Counted from the stretch's first letter, positions 1 through 6,257 are shown. The stretch: DNA of 6,633 bases from an uncultured Flavobacterium sp. (GCF_946479975.1 NZ_CAMLIX010000254.1:1-6633), one strand, 5' to 3'. Made by a program: numbers and translations. The notes: generated from the letters alone by a model not told the origin.

Positions 1-629
1 GGATCTGAATTGAAATATTTTCTAAGTCTGCTGATAAAAACATCCATGCTTCGTCCAGAAAAATAATCATCTTTTTTCCAGACAGACATCAAGATTTGAT
101 CTCTCTTTAATAATTGGTTATGATTGAGATAAAGATATTCAATTAGAGAAGCTTCTTTTTCTGTGAGCTGTTGTACATGATTTCTGTTATTGAGAGTCAA
201 ACGCTCATTATCAAAAATATACGAACCAATTTCAATAATATTATTTCCGTTTAAGCTTCTTTTCTGCTCAATTCTTTTTAGGATATTCTGCAGTCGCAAG
301 ACCAATTCATCGACTTCAAAAGGCTTTACAATGTAGTCGTCAGCGCCAAGTTTTAGTCCAATGATTTTGTCTTCTTTTAATTTTCTTGCTGTTAGAAAAA
401 TAAACGGAATTTCTGGATTGATTGTAATTACTTTTTCAGCCAATGAAAAACCATCTAATTTAGGCATCATGACATCAAAAACACAAATGTCAAAAGTTTG
501 GTTTTTAATGTAATCTAAAGCGATTTCGCCATTTTCTGCCCAGATTACTTCAAATTGATGCAGTTCTAAATATTGTTTTAGAATGGCAGCAAAATCAAAA
601 TCGTCTTCGGCTAAAAGTAATCTTTTCAA
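1..629 (-). CDS. OmpR/PhoB-family response regulator (partial, C-terminus beyond window)
   Basis: This is a DNA-binding response regulator and the likely phosphoacceptor partner of the kinase just upstream. I translated it by hand. The frame is open from a stop at 648-650 to the window edge and gives 209 codons. No ATG is available, and TTG at 627-629 gives a start reading (M)KRLLLAEDDFDFAAIL, which fits the family N-terminus. The receiver domain (about residues 2-115) has acidic residues D9/D10, phosphoacceptor D52 in VFDVMMPKLDGF, T80 in FLTAR, and K102 in DDYIVKPF. A winged-helix effector domain follows from about residue 130, with LTEKEASLIEYL and the recognition-helix region RSMDVFISRLRKYF. 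Roughly 15-20 residues are probably missing at the C-terminus. It lies 10 nt after the kinase stop, so the two are almost certainly cotranscribed. It resembles the RprY type of Bacteroidota regulators, but I cannot assign a symbol safely. The physiological signal is unknown. Confidence 0.93.
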   Translation of the reverse strand, partial: MKRLLLAEDDFDFAAILKQYLELHQFEVIWAENGEIALDYIKNQTFDICVFDVMMPKLDGFSLAEKVITINPEIPFIFLTARKLKEDKIIGLKLGADDYIVKPFEVDELVLRLQNILKRIEQKRSLNGNNIIEIGSYIFDNERLTLNNRNHVQQLTEKEASLIEYLYLNHNQLLKRDQILMSVWKKDDYFSGRSMDVFISRLRKYFNSD

Positions 630-639
630 AATAAGGGAA

Positions 640-1998
640 TTAAACTTTTAATAAAATAATAAACTGAGCACCTTTTCCTAAATCACTGATAACGTTCACA
701 GAACCTTGATGTGCTTTTACAATTTGGTTTACATAATAAAGACCTAAACCTAAGCCTTTTGTGTTATGAAGATTTCCTTGTTCGACACGATAAAATTTTT
801 CAAACAAGAAAGATTGTTTGTTTTTTGCAATGCCGATTCCGTCGTCTTCAATGCTGATAGAAAACTGATTTTCTACAATTTTTGTTTTTATTGTAATGGT
901 GCTGGATCCATATTTTACAGCATTTTCTAAGACGTTTAAAAAAGCGGTTGTTAAATGAAATCGGTCCAAAACTAAAATCGTTTTCTCAGTTTGAAAATCG
1001 GTTTTTAGATTAATTTTTGGAAACGTAATTTTAAAATCATTTATAATAGAAAGAAGGAAATCTTCGGTTTCAATTTTTTCTTTCTTCAATTCAAGTTCAT
1101 TTTCATCCAAAGAATTGGCCATAACTTGATCGATCAAATTTTGAAGACGATTGTTCTGACGTGAAATGGTATTTAGAATTGAATTAAAATTTTCGTCATT
1201 GTCACGAATGTTTTTCTGCTCTAGAATTTTGGTCGAAATTCCTAAAGTTGCCAGCGGAGTTTTAAGTTCGTGAGTAATATTATTGATAAAATCAGTTTTT
1301 ACGTCGCTGACTTTTTTTTGTTTAATTAAAGCTTTTAAGGCAATAACAAAAAGCGTAATCAAAGTCAGAATGGATAGCAGAGAAAGAATCAGAATAAAAG
1401 TCATTCGCCTTAAAATAATCATCTCCCAATCGATTACAGAAACGTACATTGAATCTTCTGTAAGCAGTTTATAATCTTGATTTTCAAAAGTGCCGTTGGT
1501 TGTTCCAACATAACTTCGAACCAAAAAAGCATGATTTAAAGACTTTAGATTTCCATACAATTTATTTTGAATAAAAGGCTTTTCAGAAAAAATAGTATCG
1601 GTTTTCTTTGCGTTTTTATATAAGATAAATTTATTTAAAACGATGGCGAAATCAATTTTGAAATACGGTAAATCTTTCTCAAATTTTCTCTGGATTTGCT
1701 GTGTTACAGCGCTTTGATATTCAGTATTCAAGATACCATTTTTAACATCTAATCTGGTCTTTTTTCCTTTTATATAATGCTCAGATAACCTTTTGTAAAG
1801 CTCTTCTTTTTTAGCCACCAAAGCCGAATCTATATCGCTGTAATTGTTCGTGATTTTACCAATTTCATTTTTAATCTGCGTATGAAACTGCGCCACTTTA
1901 TAATCATAAGCCGTTTTTACCAAATAGCATTGTACGGTCATCAAAACGATAAGCGCGATAACAGAAAACGTGATTAATAAATTGATTCTTTGTTTCAT
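640..1998 (-). CDS. Sensor histidine kinase, membrane-bound
   Basis: This is an inner-membrane sensor kinase that should autophosphorylate on histidine and pass phosphate to the regulator encoded 10 nt downstream. From ATG at 1996-1998 it has 452 residues. A first membrane segment spans about 7-27 and is followed by a periplasmic sensor region of about 170 residues with no family that I recognise. The second membrane segment spans about 199-221. The HisKA domain has H243 in NITHELKTPLATL. The HATPase domain has N359 in the N box (LENAVKYG), D386 in DDGIGI, the F box FEKF at 399-402, and GLGLGL at 415-420. All catalytic motifs are present. The frame stays open to a TTG at 2017-2019, which would add seven residues. 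That TTG is itself part of the TATTTTTG promoter-like box, so I prefer the internal ATG. The ligand cannot be read from the sequence. Its divergent neighbour is an outer-membrane receptor, which suggests envelope or nutrient sensing. Confidence 0.95.
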   Translation of the reverse strand: MKQRINLLITFSVIALIVLMTVQCYLVKTAYDYKVAQFHTQIKNEIGKITNNYSDIDSALVAKKEELYKRLSEHYIKGKKTRLDVKNGILNTEYQSAVTQQIQRKFEKDLPYFKIDFAIVLNKFILYKNAKKTDTIFSEKPFIQNKLYGNLKSLNHAFLVRSYVGTTNGTFENQDYKLLTEDSMYVSVIDWEMIILRRMTFILILSLLSILTLITLFVIALKALIKQKKVSDVKTDFINNITHELKTPLATLGISTKILEQKNIRDNDENFNSILNTISRQNNRLQNLIDQVMANSLDENELELKKEKIETEDFLLSIINDFKITFPKINLKTDFQTEKTILVLDRFHLTTAFLNVLENAVKYGSSTITIKTKIVENQFSISIEDDGIGIAKNKQSFLFEKFYRVEQGNLHNTKGLGLGLYYVNQIVKAHQGSVNVISDLGKGAQFIILLKV

Positions 1999-2016
1999 AA
2001 TCCTAAAAATACATTT

Positions 2017-2024
2017 CAAAAATA
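2017..2024 (-). promoter_or_regulatory. Candidate -7 promoter box for the kinase-regulator operon
   Basis: On the minus strand this reads TATTTTTG, an exact match to the Bacteroidota housekeeping -7 consensus TAnnTTTG. It would place the transcript start near 2010, about a dozen nt before the kinase ATG at 1998. A TTG at 2039-2041 lies only 14 nt upstream, shorter than the usual 17-23 nt, so the -33 element is weak. That is compatible with activator dependence. Confidence 0.5.
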
Positions 2025-2048
2025 ATGCTTTTAGAAGACAAACAGGAG

Positions 2049-2076
2049 ATTAACGCCGCATTAACCTCCAATTAAC
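2049..2076. promoter_or_regulatory. Three ATTAAC direct repeats with 11-bp period: candidate response-regulator operator
   Basis: ATTAAC occurs at 2049-2054, 2060-2065 and 2071-2076. Each copy is separated by exactly 5 nt, so the repeats lie on one face of the helix. Tandem hexamers at 11-bp spacing are typical of OmpR/PhoB-family sites, for example the TTAACA-like boxes of Bacillus PhoP or the PhoB box. The array sits between the divergent kinase and receptor genes, roughly 35-65 bp upstream of the inferred start sites on both sides. The repeats are seen directly; binding by the adjacent regulator is inferred. Confidence 0.6.
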
Positions 2077-2098
2077 TTACGTTATTGGTTTTTCAAAG

Positions 2099-2106
2099 CA
2101 TTTTTG
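2099..2106 (+). promoter_or_regulatory. Candidate -7 box for the outer-membrane receptor gene
   Basis: The sequence CATTTTTG matches TAnnTTTG in seven of eight positions. It lies 31 nt before the receptor ATG at 2138. The expected -33 position falls on the last ATTAAC repeat, and there is no well-spaced TTG. If this is the promoter, it looks imperfect and probably needs an activator bound to the repeats. It is a weak call based on one short motif. Confidence 0.3.
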
Positions 2107-2137
2107 CAACAGCATTAATCCAAAAACTGTTTACAAA

Positions 2138-4252
2138 ATGAACTTGTATCTGCCCTTAAAACTTTTACTCTTTTTACTGCTTTTCTGTCTTTCATTCGTC
2201 GCAAAGGCACAAAATGAAACGCCGAAAGATTCAATTTCAAAAGAGTTGAAGGAAGTTGTAATTACTAAAAATAAAAAAACGTTTACCAATTCTAACGGAA
2301 ACATAAAAGTTGATATTGCGAATTCTGTTTACAATTCGATTCCCAATCCTGTCGATTTGCTTTCTAAACTTCCGTTGGTTCAAGTGAGTTCTAATCGCGA
2401 AAATATTTCTATTATCGGAAAAGGAAATCCGCTGATTTATATCGACAATCAAAAAGTGGGAATGAATGATTTAAATGCTTTGGCTGTCGCCGATATCAAA
2501 ACGATCGAGATTATTATGAATCCGTCTTCAAAATACGAAGCCGAAGGACGCGCCGTAATTTTGATAACAAGAAAGTTAAGTAGAAAAGATGGTTTTAAAA
2601 CGGATGTTTCTGAAACCGCTTCTTTTAAAAAGAACTACAATAATTATTTAGGATTTAATTCTAGTTTTAAAAAGAATAAATTAGAATGGAAAGCCAATTT
2701 CAATTACAATCGCCGTAATCCTTGGGAAAATCATACGATGGAATATCAGATTCCACAAGCCGATATTATCTCAGATTATAATGTGAAAGCAATTTCGAAT
2801 GTCAAAGAATATGTTTTTGGCGGAGGATTATTTTATAAAATAAACGAAGATGATTATTTGTCTGTAAATGTAAACGGGAAATTGCGCGACGATACTTTTG
2901 ATATCAATACTTTTACTTTTAATAAAAATAAGCAGGAAATAAATTCGGTATATACTTTTACTGAAAATACCAGTTCTAAAGATTTTATCAATTCTTTTTT
3001 AAATTATTCTAAAAAGCTGAAAGCTATTGACACCAAGATATTTGTAGGTTTTCAAGGTTCCAATTATAAACAGCATTTATGGAGTTTAGTGCAGAATAAT
3101 TACAATAATACTGAACTGGAATTATCGCAGAACCGCGATCAGAAATTTAATGTTGATGTTTTTTCTGGAAGAATTGATCTGGAGAAAAAGTTTAAAAACG
3201 AAATGAATTGGGAATACGGCGGTTTATATTCAAAAGCAAAATCAAAATCGAATCATGATGTTTTTGATTATGATCAAAATGAAAATACTTCATTTGTTTA
3301 CGATTTTAAAGAAGCCAATTTAGCGGCTTATACACAGCTTTCAGGAAAAATTAAAAAAGTGAGTTTTTCGGCAGGAATTAGAATTGAAAACACAAATGTA
3401 AGCGGGAAATATGCCACAGAAAATGCTTTTTTGATTGATAAAAACTACACGAATCTATTTCCAAAAGCACAATTGTCTTTTGCAATCGACAGTACAAAAA
3501 GCATCAACATTGATTACTCAAAAAGTATTTCCAGACCAAATTATTCTTCGCTCAGTATGATTGCAGCGTACATTAATCCGTATTTTCTTTATGGAAATAA
3601 TATCAATTTACAGCCAACTTTTATAGACGTAATTTCGACTACTTTTCAATATCATGATAAATCTGTTAAGCTGACTTTATACGAAAATAAAAACCCTACG
3701 TATCAAGATTTTGTTTTTGATAATCAAACCAATGTAATGAATTTTACATCTAAAAATTTCAAAAAAGAATCGGGTTATAATATCGAATTCACATTGCCCT
3801 TTACGTATAAATTCTGGACAAATATCAACTCTTTGATTTTTGCAACCAATAAAATTGAAGACGATTCAGCAGTCTTTAATTCTTCCAAAACCTATTTGTA
3901 CTATTACTCGAATAATACTTTCCAGCTTCCAAAAGATTTTACGTTTGTTTTGTCTTTTTGGGGAGCAACAAAGCAAAAAGAAGGAGTTTTTGAACGAAAT
4001 GCACAATTAATTTTTGATCTATCACTCGCTAAGAAAATGGGCAAAAACTGGACTTGTACTTTAAGCTATAATGATATTTTTAAAAATACCATTTATACCG
4101 AACGATTTACAATCAATAACATTAGTTCAAGAGCCAGATATTTAGGCGATGTCAACGAATTTTCGATTGCGCTTCGTTATTCTTTTGGAAAAATAAAAGA
4201 AAGTGAGTTTAAGCAGAAAAGTGTAAACGAGAATGAAAATAGGATTAGATAG
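2138..4252 (+). CDS. Outer-membrane beta-barrel / TonB-dependent receptor-like protein
   Basis: This is an outer-membrane protein of the Bacteroidota beta-barrel family (the PF14905-like class often named TonB-dependent receptor). Residues 1-25 form a classical signal peptide with a long leucine-rich core, ending VAKAQ. LKEVVIT at about 37-43 and the following 100 residues look like a plug domain, with DLLSKLPLVQV, PLIYIDNQKV and NPSSKYEAEGRAVILITRK. From about 150 to the end there are many alternating, aromatic-rich strands, including the late strand EFSIALRYSF near 674-683. A polar tail of about 20 residues follows. It lacks the N-terminal carboxypeptidase-regulatory-like domain (about 80-90 residues) that many relatives carry between signal peptide and plug, and no clear TonB box stands out, so TonB dependence is uncertain. 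No SusD partner follows, so it is not a SusCD pair. It diverges from a two-component operon that probably regulates it. The substrate is unknown. Confidence 0.88.
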   Translation: MNLYLPLKLLLFLLLFCLSFVAKAQNETPKDSISKELKEVVITKNKKTFTNSNGNIKVDIANSVYNSIPNPVDLLSKLPLVQVSSNRENISIIGKGNPLIYIDNQKVGMNDLNALAVADIKTIEIIMNPSSKYEAEGRAVILITRKLSRKDGFKTDVSETASFKKNYNNYLGFNSSFKKNKLEWKANFNYNRRNPWENHTMEYQIPQADIISDYNVKAISNVKEYVFGGGLFYKINEDDYLSVNVNGKLRDDTFDINTFTFNKNKQEINSVYTFTENTSSKDFINSFLNYSKKLKAIDTKIFVGFQGSNYKQHLWSLVQNNYNNTELELSQNRDQKFNVDVFSGRIDLEKKFKNEMNWEYGGLYSKAKSKSNHDVFDYDQNENTSFVYDFKEANLAAYTQLSGKIKKVSFSAGIRIENTNVSGKYATENAFLIDKNYTNLFPKAQLSFAIDSTKSINIDYSKSISRPNYSSLSMIAAYINPYFLYGNNINLQPTFIDVISTTFQYHDKSVKLTLYENKNPTYQDFVFDNQTNVMNFTSKNFKKESGYNIEFTLPFTYKFWTNINSLIFATNKIEDDSAVFNSSKTYLYYYSNNTFQLPKDFTFVLSFWGATKQKEGVFERNAQLIFDLSLAKKMGKNWTCTLSYNDIFKNTIYTERFTINNISSRARYLGDVNEFSIALRYSFGKIKESEFKQKSVNENENRIR

Positions 4253-4330
4253 AAAGGTGTTTTTTAAAAGTTTTTGAAAGTTTAAGAAGTGCAAAATTTT
4301 TGTTTACAATTGCAAAAAAGGAGTTTGCAG

Positions 4331-4357
4331 AAATATTTCGCTCCGCTGGAGCTTTTT
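4331..4357 (+). terminator. Repeat unit 1: AAATATTTCG plus GC hairpin and T-rich tail, possible receptor terminator
   Basis: AAATATTTCG is followed by a hairpin with stem GCTCC (4340-4344), loop GCT and stem GGAGC (4348-4352). TTTTTATT follows directly. This could end the receptor transcript 88 nt after its stop codon. The stem is only 5 bp, and the unit also belongs to the palindromic repeat family seen just downstream, so a terminator role is possible but unproven. Confidence 0.4.
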
Positions 4358-4382
4358 ATTTGTTGGTCTTTATTTGATCTAT

Positions 4383-4441
4383 AAATATTTCGCTCTTCCA
4401 GAGCTTCCAGGATTTGAAAATTCCAGAGGGACGAAATATTT
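4383..4441. repeat. Repeat unit 2: 59-bp palindromic element
   Basis: Perfect 10-bp ends AAATATTTCG (4383-4392) and CGAAATATTT (4432-4441) enclose 39 nt. The interior is about 82% identical (7 differences in 39) to the interior of the unit at 4474-4530. It contains CCAGA and CCAGAGGGA blocks. This is an interspersed-repeat type of element, with no coding potential seen. Confidence 0.75.
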
Positions 4442-4473
4442 TATTTACAATTTTGAAAAAAGGCTTGTGTTGC

Positions 4474-4530
4474 AATATTTCGATTTTCCAGATTTTCAAG
4501 GATTTGAAAGTCCCAGAGGGACGAAATATT
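4474..4530. repeat. Repeat unit 3: 57-bp palindromic element
   Basis: Ends AATATTTCG (4474-4482) and CGAAATATT (4522-4530) enclose exactly 39 nt, as in unit 2. Inside is a perfect small hairpin, TTTCAA (4494-4499), loop GGAT, TTGAAA (4504-4509). In unit 2 the equivalent stem has one mismatch. Equal interior length with sequence divergence argues for a defined element rather than chance palindromes. Confidence 0.75.
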
Positions 4531-4556
4531 TATAGCAATGTTATTTAAGATTGGAA

Positions 4557-4580
4557 AAGAGCCCCGTAGGGGTGAAATAT
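4557..4580. repeat. Repeat unit 4: GC hairpin followed by GAAATAT, inverted relative to unit 1
   Basis: CCCC (4562-4565), loop GTA and GGGG (4569-4572), with a G-T closing pair at 4561/4573, are followed by GAAATAT. The reverse complement aligns to unit 1 over 20 nt with 14 identities. One T-A stem pair in unit 1 is replaced by C-G here. The unit therefore closes the cluster in opposite orientation to unit 1. Confidence 0.6.
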
Positions 4581-4597
4581 AATTTAAATAAGATTGC

Positions 4598-4615
4598 GAA
4601 TATACCAATATATTC
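4598..4615. repeat. Short inverted repeat GAATATA / TATATTC
   Basis: Seven-base arms at 4598-4604 and 4609-4615 are perfect complements with a CCAA loop. No T-tract follows on the plus strand. The function is unknown and an AT-rich chance palindrome is possible. The rest of 4581-4670 shows no gene. Confidence 0.3.
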
Positions 4616-4671
4616 CCTTTGTATTCCGATAATTAAAACCATTGTCTCAAAATAACAATGTTAAAATTTGA

Positions 4672-4719
4672 TACAAAAAAATTCCAAATTCCAATCGTTT
4701 GTATAGGAATTTGGAATTT
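4672..4719 (-). terminator. rsmD: Intrinsic terminator of the DUF3822-rsmD operon
   Basis: A perfect 14-bp stem is formed by 4679-4692 and 4706-4719 with a 13-nt loop. Read on the minus strand, the stem runs into TTTTTTTGTATC, giving a clear T-tract. It begins 25 nt after the rsmD stop codon. On the plus strand the stem is followed by AAAAATATTG, which is a poorer terminator, so I assign it to leftward transcription. Confidence 0.8.
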
Positions 4720-4744
4720 AAAAATATTGAATATTTAAAAACAA

Positions 4745-5350
4745 TTAACCTTCATCTTCTTCAGATTCTTTTTTAGAAATATCGTGTGGTAATTCTTCAT
4801 CGTCATCGGTAGAATTTAGTTCGAAGAAACTAAAAAAAGAACCACCGTAACTTTTCTGAAATGAAAAATTACTCAAATGTTCCATTTTCGTGTATTTTGA
4901 ATGCTCGATAATCATCATTCCATCATCTTCTAATAAACCTCTTTCAAAAACAGTTAAAACAATTTTTTCAAAAGTGGCTTGATCTAAACCGTAAGGCGGA
5001 TCTGCAAAAATAATATCGTAAGTAGTTTTAGAATTTTCTAAAAATTTAAAGACATCACTTTTTGTAGCGGCAATATCAAAATCAAATTCAGATGAAACTT
5101 GTTTGATGAATTTTACGCAGCCAAAATCTCCATCGACAGATGTAATTGGTGCGCTTCCGCGTGAAGCGAATTCGAAACTTATATTTCCAGTTCCCGAAAA
5201 CAGATCTAAAACCTTTAAACCATCAAAACTAAAATGGTTATTCAAAACATTAAATAATGCTTCTTTACTCATATCAGTCGTTGGTCTCACAGGGAGATTT
5301 TTTGGCGGAAAAATTCTGCGCCCTTTGTATTTTCCTGAAATGATTCTCAT
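4745..5350 (-). CDS. rsmD: 16S rRNA (guanine-966-N2) methyltransferase RsmD
   Basis: This is a cytoplasmic SAM-dependent methyltransferase. The family methylates N2 of G966 in 16S rRNA on assembled small-subunit particles. The 201-residue protein starts with the family hallmark MRIISGKYKGRRI, then RPTTDMSKEALFNVL (about 22-36). The SAM-binding motif DLFSGTGNISFEFASRGS spans about 49-66, and the catalytic DPPYGL, an NPPY-type motif for exocyclic amine methylation, is at 117-122. The core ends around residue 178 in SFFSFFELN. A tail of about 22 residues follows, rich in Asp and Glu, beyond the usual core of about 180-185 residues. The ATG overlaps the stop of the upstream DUF3822 gene (ATGA), so translation is probably coupled. 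A strong terminator follows the stop codon. Confidence 0.95.
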   Translation of the reverse strand: MRIISGKYKGRRIFPPKNLPVRPTTDMSKEALFNVLNNHFSFDGLKVLDLFSGTGNISFEFASRGSAPITSVDGDFGCVKFIKQVSSEFDFDIAATKSDVFKFLENSKTTYDIIFADPPYGLDQATFEKIVLTVFERGLLEDDGMMIIEHSKYTKMEHLSNFSFQKSYGGSFFSFFELNSTDDDEELPHDISKKESEEDEG

Positions 5351-6168
5351 GATTGAAATAAGATATAATGTTTTTGATTTTGAGCAGTTGTAAAACTATT
5401 CTTTTCTTGAAGTGTCGCAACGTCGAGAAAAGAAATATGGCGAATATATTTGTATGCAATTTCGTAAAACGGATCACCTTCTGTAATCGTTCCCAATAAT
5501 TCTAATTTGAAACTTTCTGGATTCATACTCAATTGTTCTGCCGTAAACAAAATGTAATAGATAAAATCCTCTGGTGTTTGGTATTCAAAAGAGTTGAATA
5601 ACAAAAGCTTTTGATTCTGCACTACAATAATTTCGAAGTTTCCAAGATTAAAATTAACGATCATTTTTTTGTCGTCGTTGTTTCTGGAATTATCTAGAAT
5701 TTTTTCAACCAAAATGGTACTGGCGTGTTTGTAATTGAAAGAACCAACGTTATCAATCAAGAAATTATTGATATTCACATGCGGAATATAAACGGTATTC
5801 ATTTGATAATTAGGAATTCGGTCAAAAGTAAAAAAGTCACTTTCAAACACTTTTGTAGTGTATTGCAGATAACTTCCTAAGTAATTTTCATCGAATAAAG
5901 CAATTGGCACAAAAGTCGAAAGATTATTGGTATGAATAACCATTACATCATCATAATTATCTTTTAGCTCGGGATTATTCTTGAATGCATCGGTGAATAA
6001 ATCTTCAATTTTAGCGCTTTTGTTTGATGTATCAAATTTGATTTCTTTAAATGAAGTTATAACGTTATTTAAAGTATCAAAACAGCAATATGAAAATCCA
6101 GTCAGAGAAACCTGAATAGAGAGTTTTTTGTAATTTTTTGAAGTAATGTTAGTGTTTTGTAATGACAT
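5347..6168 (-). CDS. DUF3822 family protein (function unknown)
   Basis: This conserved Bacteroidota protein is 273 residues long from ATG at 6166-6168. I recognise the DUF3822 family from its overall sequence and from its place directly upstream of rsmD, which is common in this phylum. Visible features are YKKLSIQVSLTGFSYCCFD near the start, FVPIALFDENYLGSYLQYT in the middle, and MIVNFNLGNFEIIVVQNQKLLLFNSFEY. Alternating beta-strands of this kind could suggest an actin-like ATPase fold, but that is an inference. No signal peptide, membrane segment or catalytic motif is evident, so it is probably cytoplasmic. A TTG at 6223-6225 could extend the frame by 19 residues, but it lies inside the TAAGTTTG promoter box, so the ATG is preferred. 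It overlaps rsmD by 4 nt. A role linked to rRNA modification or ribosome assembly is only suggested by that pairing. Confidence 0.88.
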   Translation of the reverse strand: MSLQNTNITSKNYKKLSIQVSLTGFSYCCFDTLNNVITSFKEIKFDTSNKSAKIEDLFTDAFKNNPELKDNYDDVMVIHTNNLSTFVPIALFDENYLGSYLQYTTKVFESDFFTFDRIPNYQMNTVYIPHVNINNFLIDNVGSFNYKHASTILVEKILDNSRNNDDKKMIVNFNLGNFEIIVVQNQKLLLFNSFEYQTPEDFIYYILFTAEQLSMNPESFKLELLGTITEGDPFYEIAYKYIRHISFLDVATLQEKNSFTTAQNQKHYILFQS

Positions 6169-6222
6169 AGTTGATTTACAATTCGTTACCTGTTTTAAAT
6201 CAAGAAAGAATTTAAGCGACCA

Positions 6223-6248
6223 CAAACTTACAAATTAAAAAGGAACAA
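6223..6248 (-). promoter_or_regulatory. Promoter of the DUF3822-rsmD operon
   Basis: On the minus strand TAAGTTTG (6223-6230) exactly matches the Bacteroidota -7 consensus TAnnTTTG. A TTG at 6246-6248 lies 15 nt upstream as a -33 candidate, slightly closer than the usual 17-23 nt. The predicted transcript begins near 6216, leaving about 48 nt before the ATG at 6168. Confidence 0.6.
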
Positions 6249-6257
6249 TTATAATTG
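6246..6257. promoter_or_regulatory. Perfect 12-bp palindrome over the -33 position
   Basis: CAATTATAATTG is self-complementary over all 12 bases and overlaps the TTG of the leftward promoter. It could be an operator half-site pair, but AT-rich palindromes of this size can arise by chance. Confidence 0.25.

Larger units (their letters stand above)
4303..4482 (+). repeat. Duplicated flank: TTTACAATT...AATATTTCG, about 141-bp spacing
   Basis: The stretch 4303-4340 and the stretch 4444-4482 can be aligned. Both start TTTACAATT, run through an AAAAAAGG core and a TTG-rich stretch, and end in AATATTTCG, which begins a palindromic unit. The offset is 141-142 bp. The similarity extends beyond the palindromes themselves, which suggests local duplication or a repeat unit longer than the palindrome. 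Identity is imperfect because of small indels. Confidence 0.5.

Noticed and set aside
1283..1474. Open frame of 63 codons on the plus strand
   Set aside because: It lies fully inside the kinase gene on the opposite strand, and its translation has no recognisable domain; it is a shadow of the real gene.
2114..2119. A fourth operator copy, ATTAAT
   Set aside because: It is one base off the hexamer and 43 bp from the last repeat, so it is out of the 11-bp register.
2237..2452. Open frame of 71 codons on the minus strand
   Set aside because: It is antisense to the plug region of the receptor and rich in Arg, Ile and Asn from shadow codons; no start context or homology is seen.
2138..4252. SusC of a SusCD polysaccharide utilisation pair
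   Set aside because: The protein is much shorter than SusC, lacks the N-terminal regulatory-like domain, and is followed by no SusD gene.
4331..4580. CRISPR-like array
   Set aside because: The repeats are palindromic elements in mixed orientation with unequal spacing and diverged sequence; there are no uniform spacers and no cas genes.
4640..4660. Small inverted repeat CATTGT / ACAATG
   Set aside because: Only 6-bp AT-rich arms with a 9-nt loop and no T-tract; chance level in this composition.
5103..5477. Open frames on both strands around the rsmD / DUF3822 junction
   Set aside because: They overlap two well-supported genes out of frame and carry no recognisable motif.
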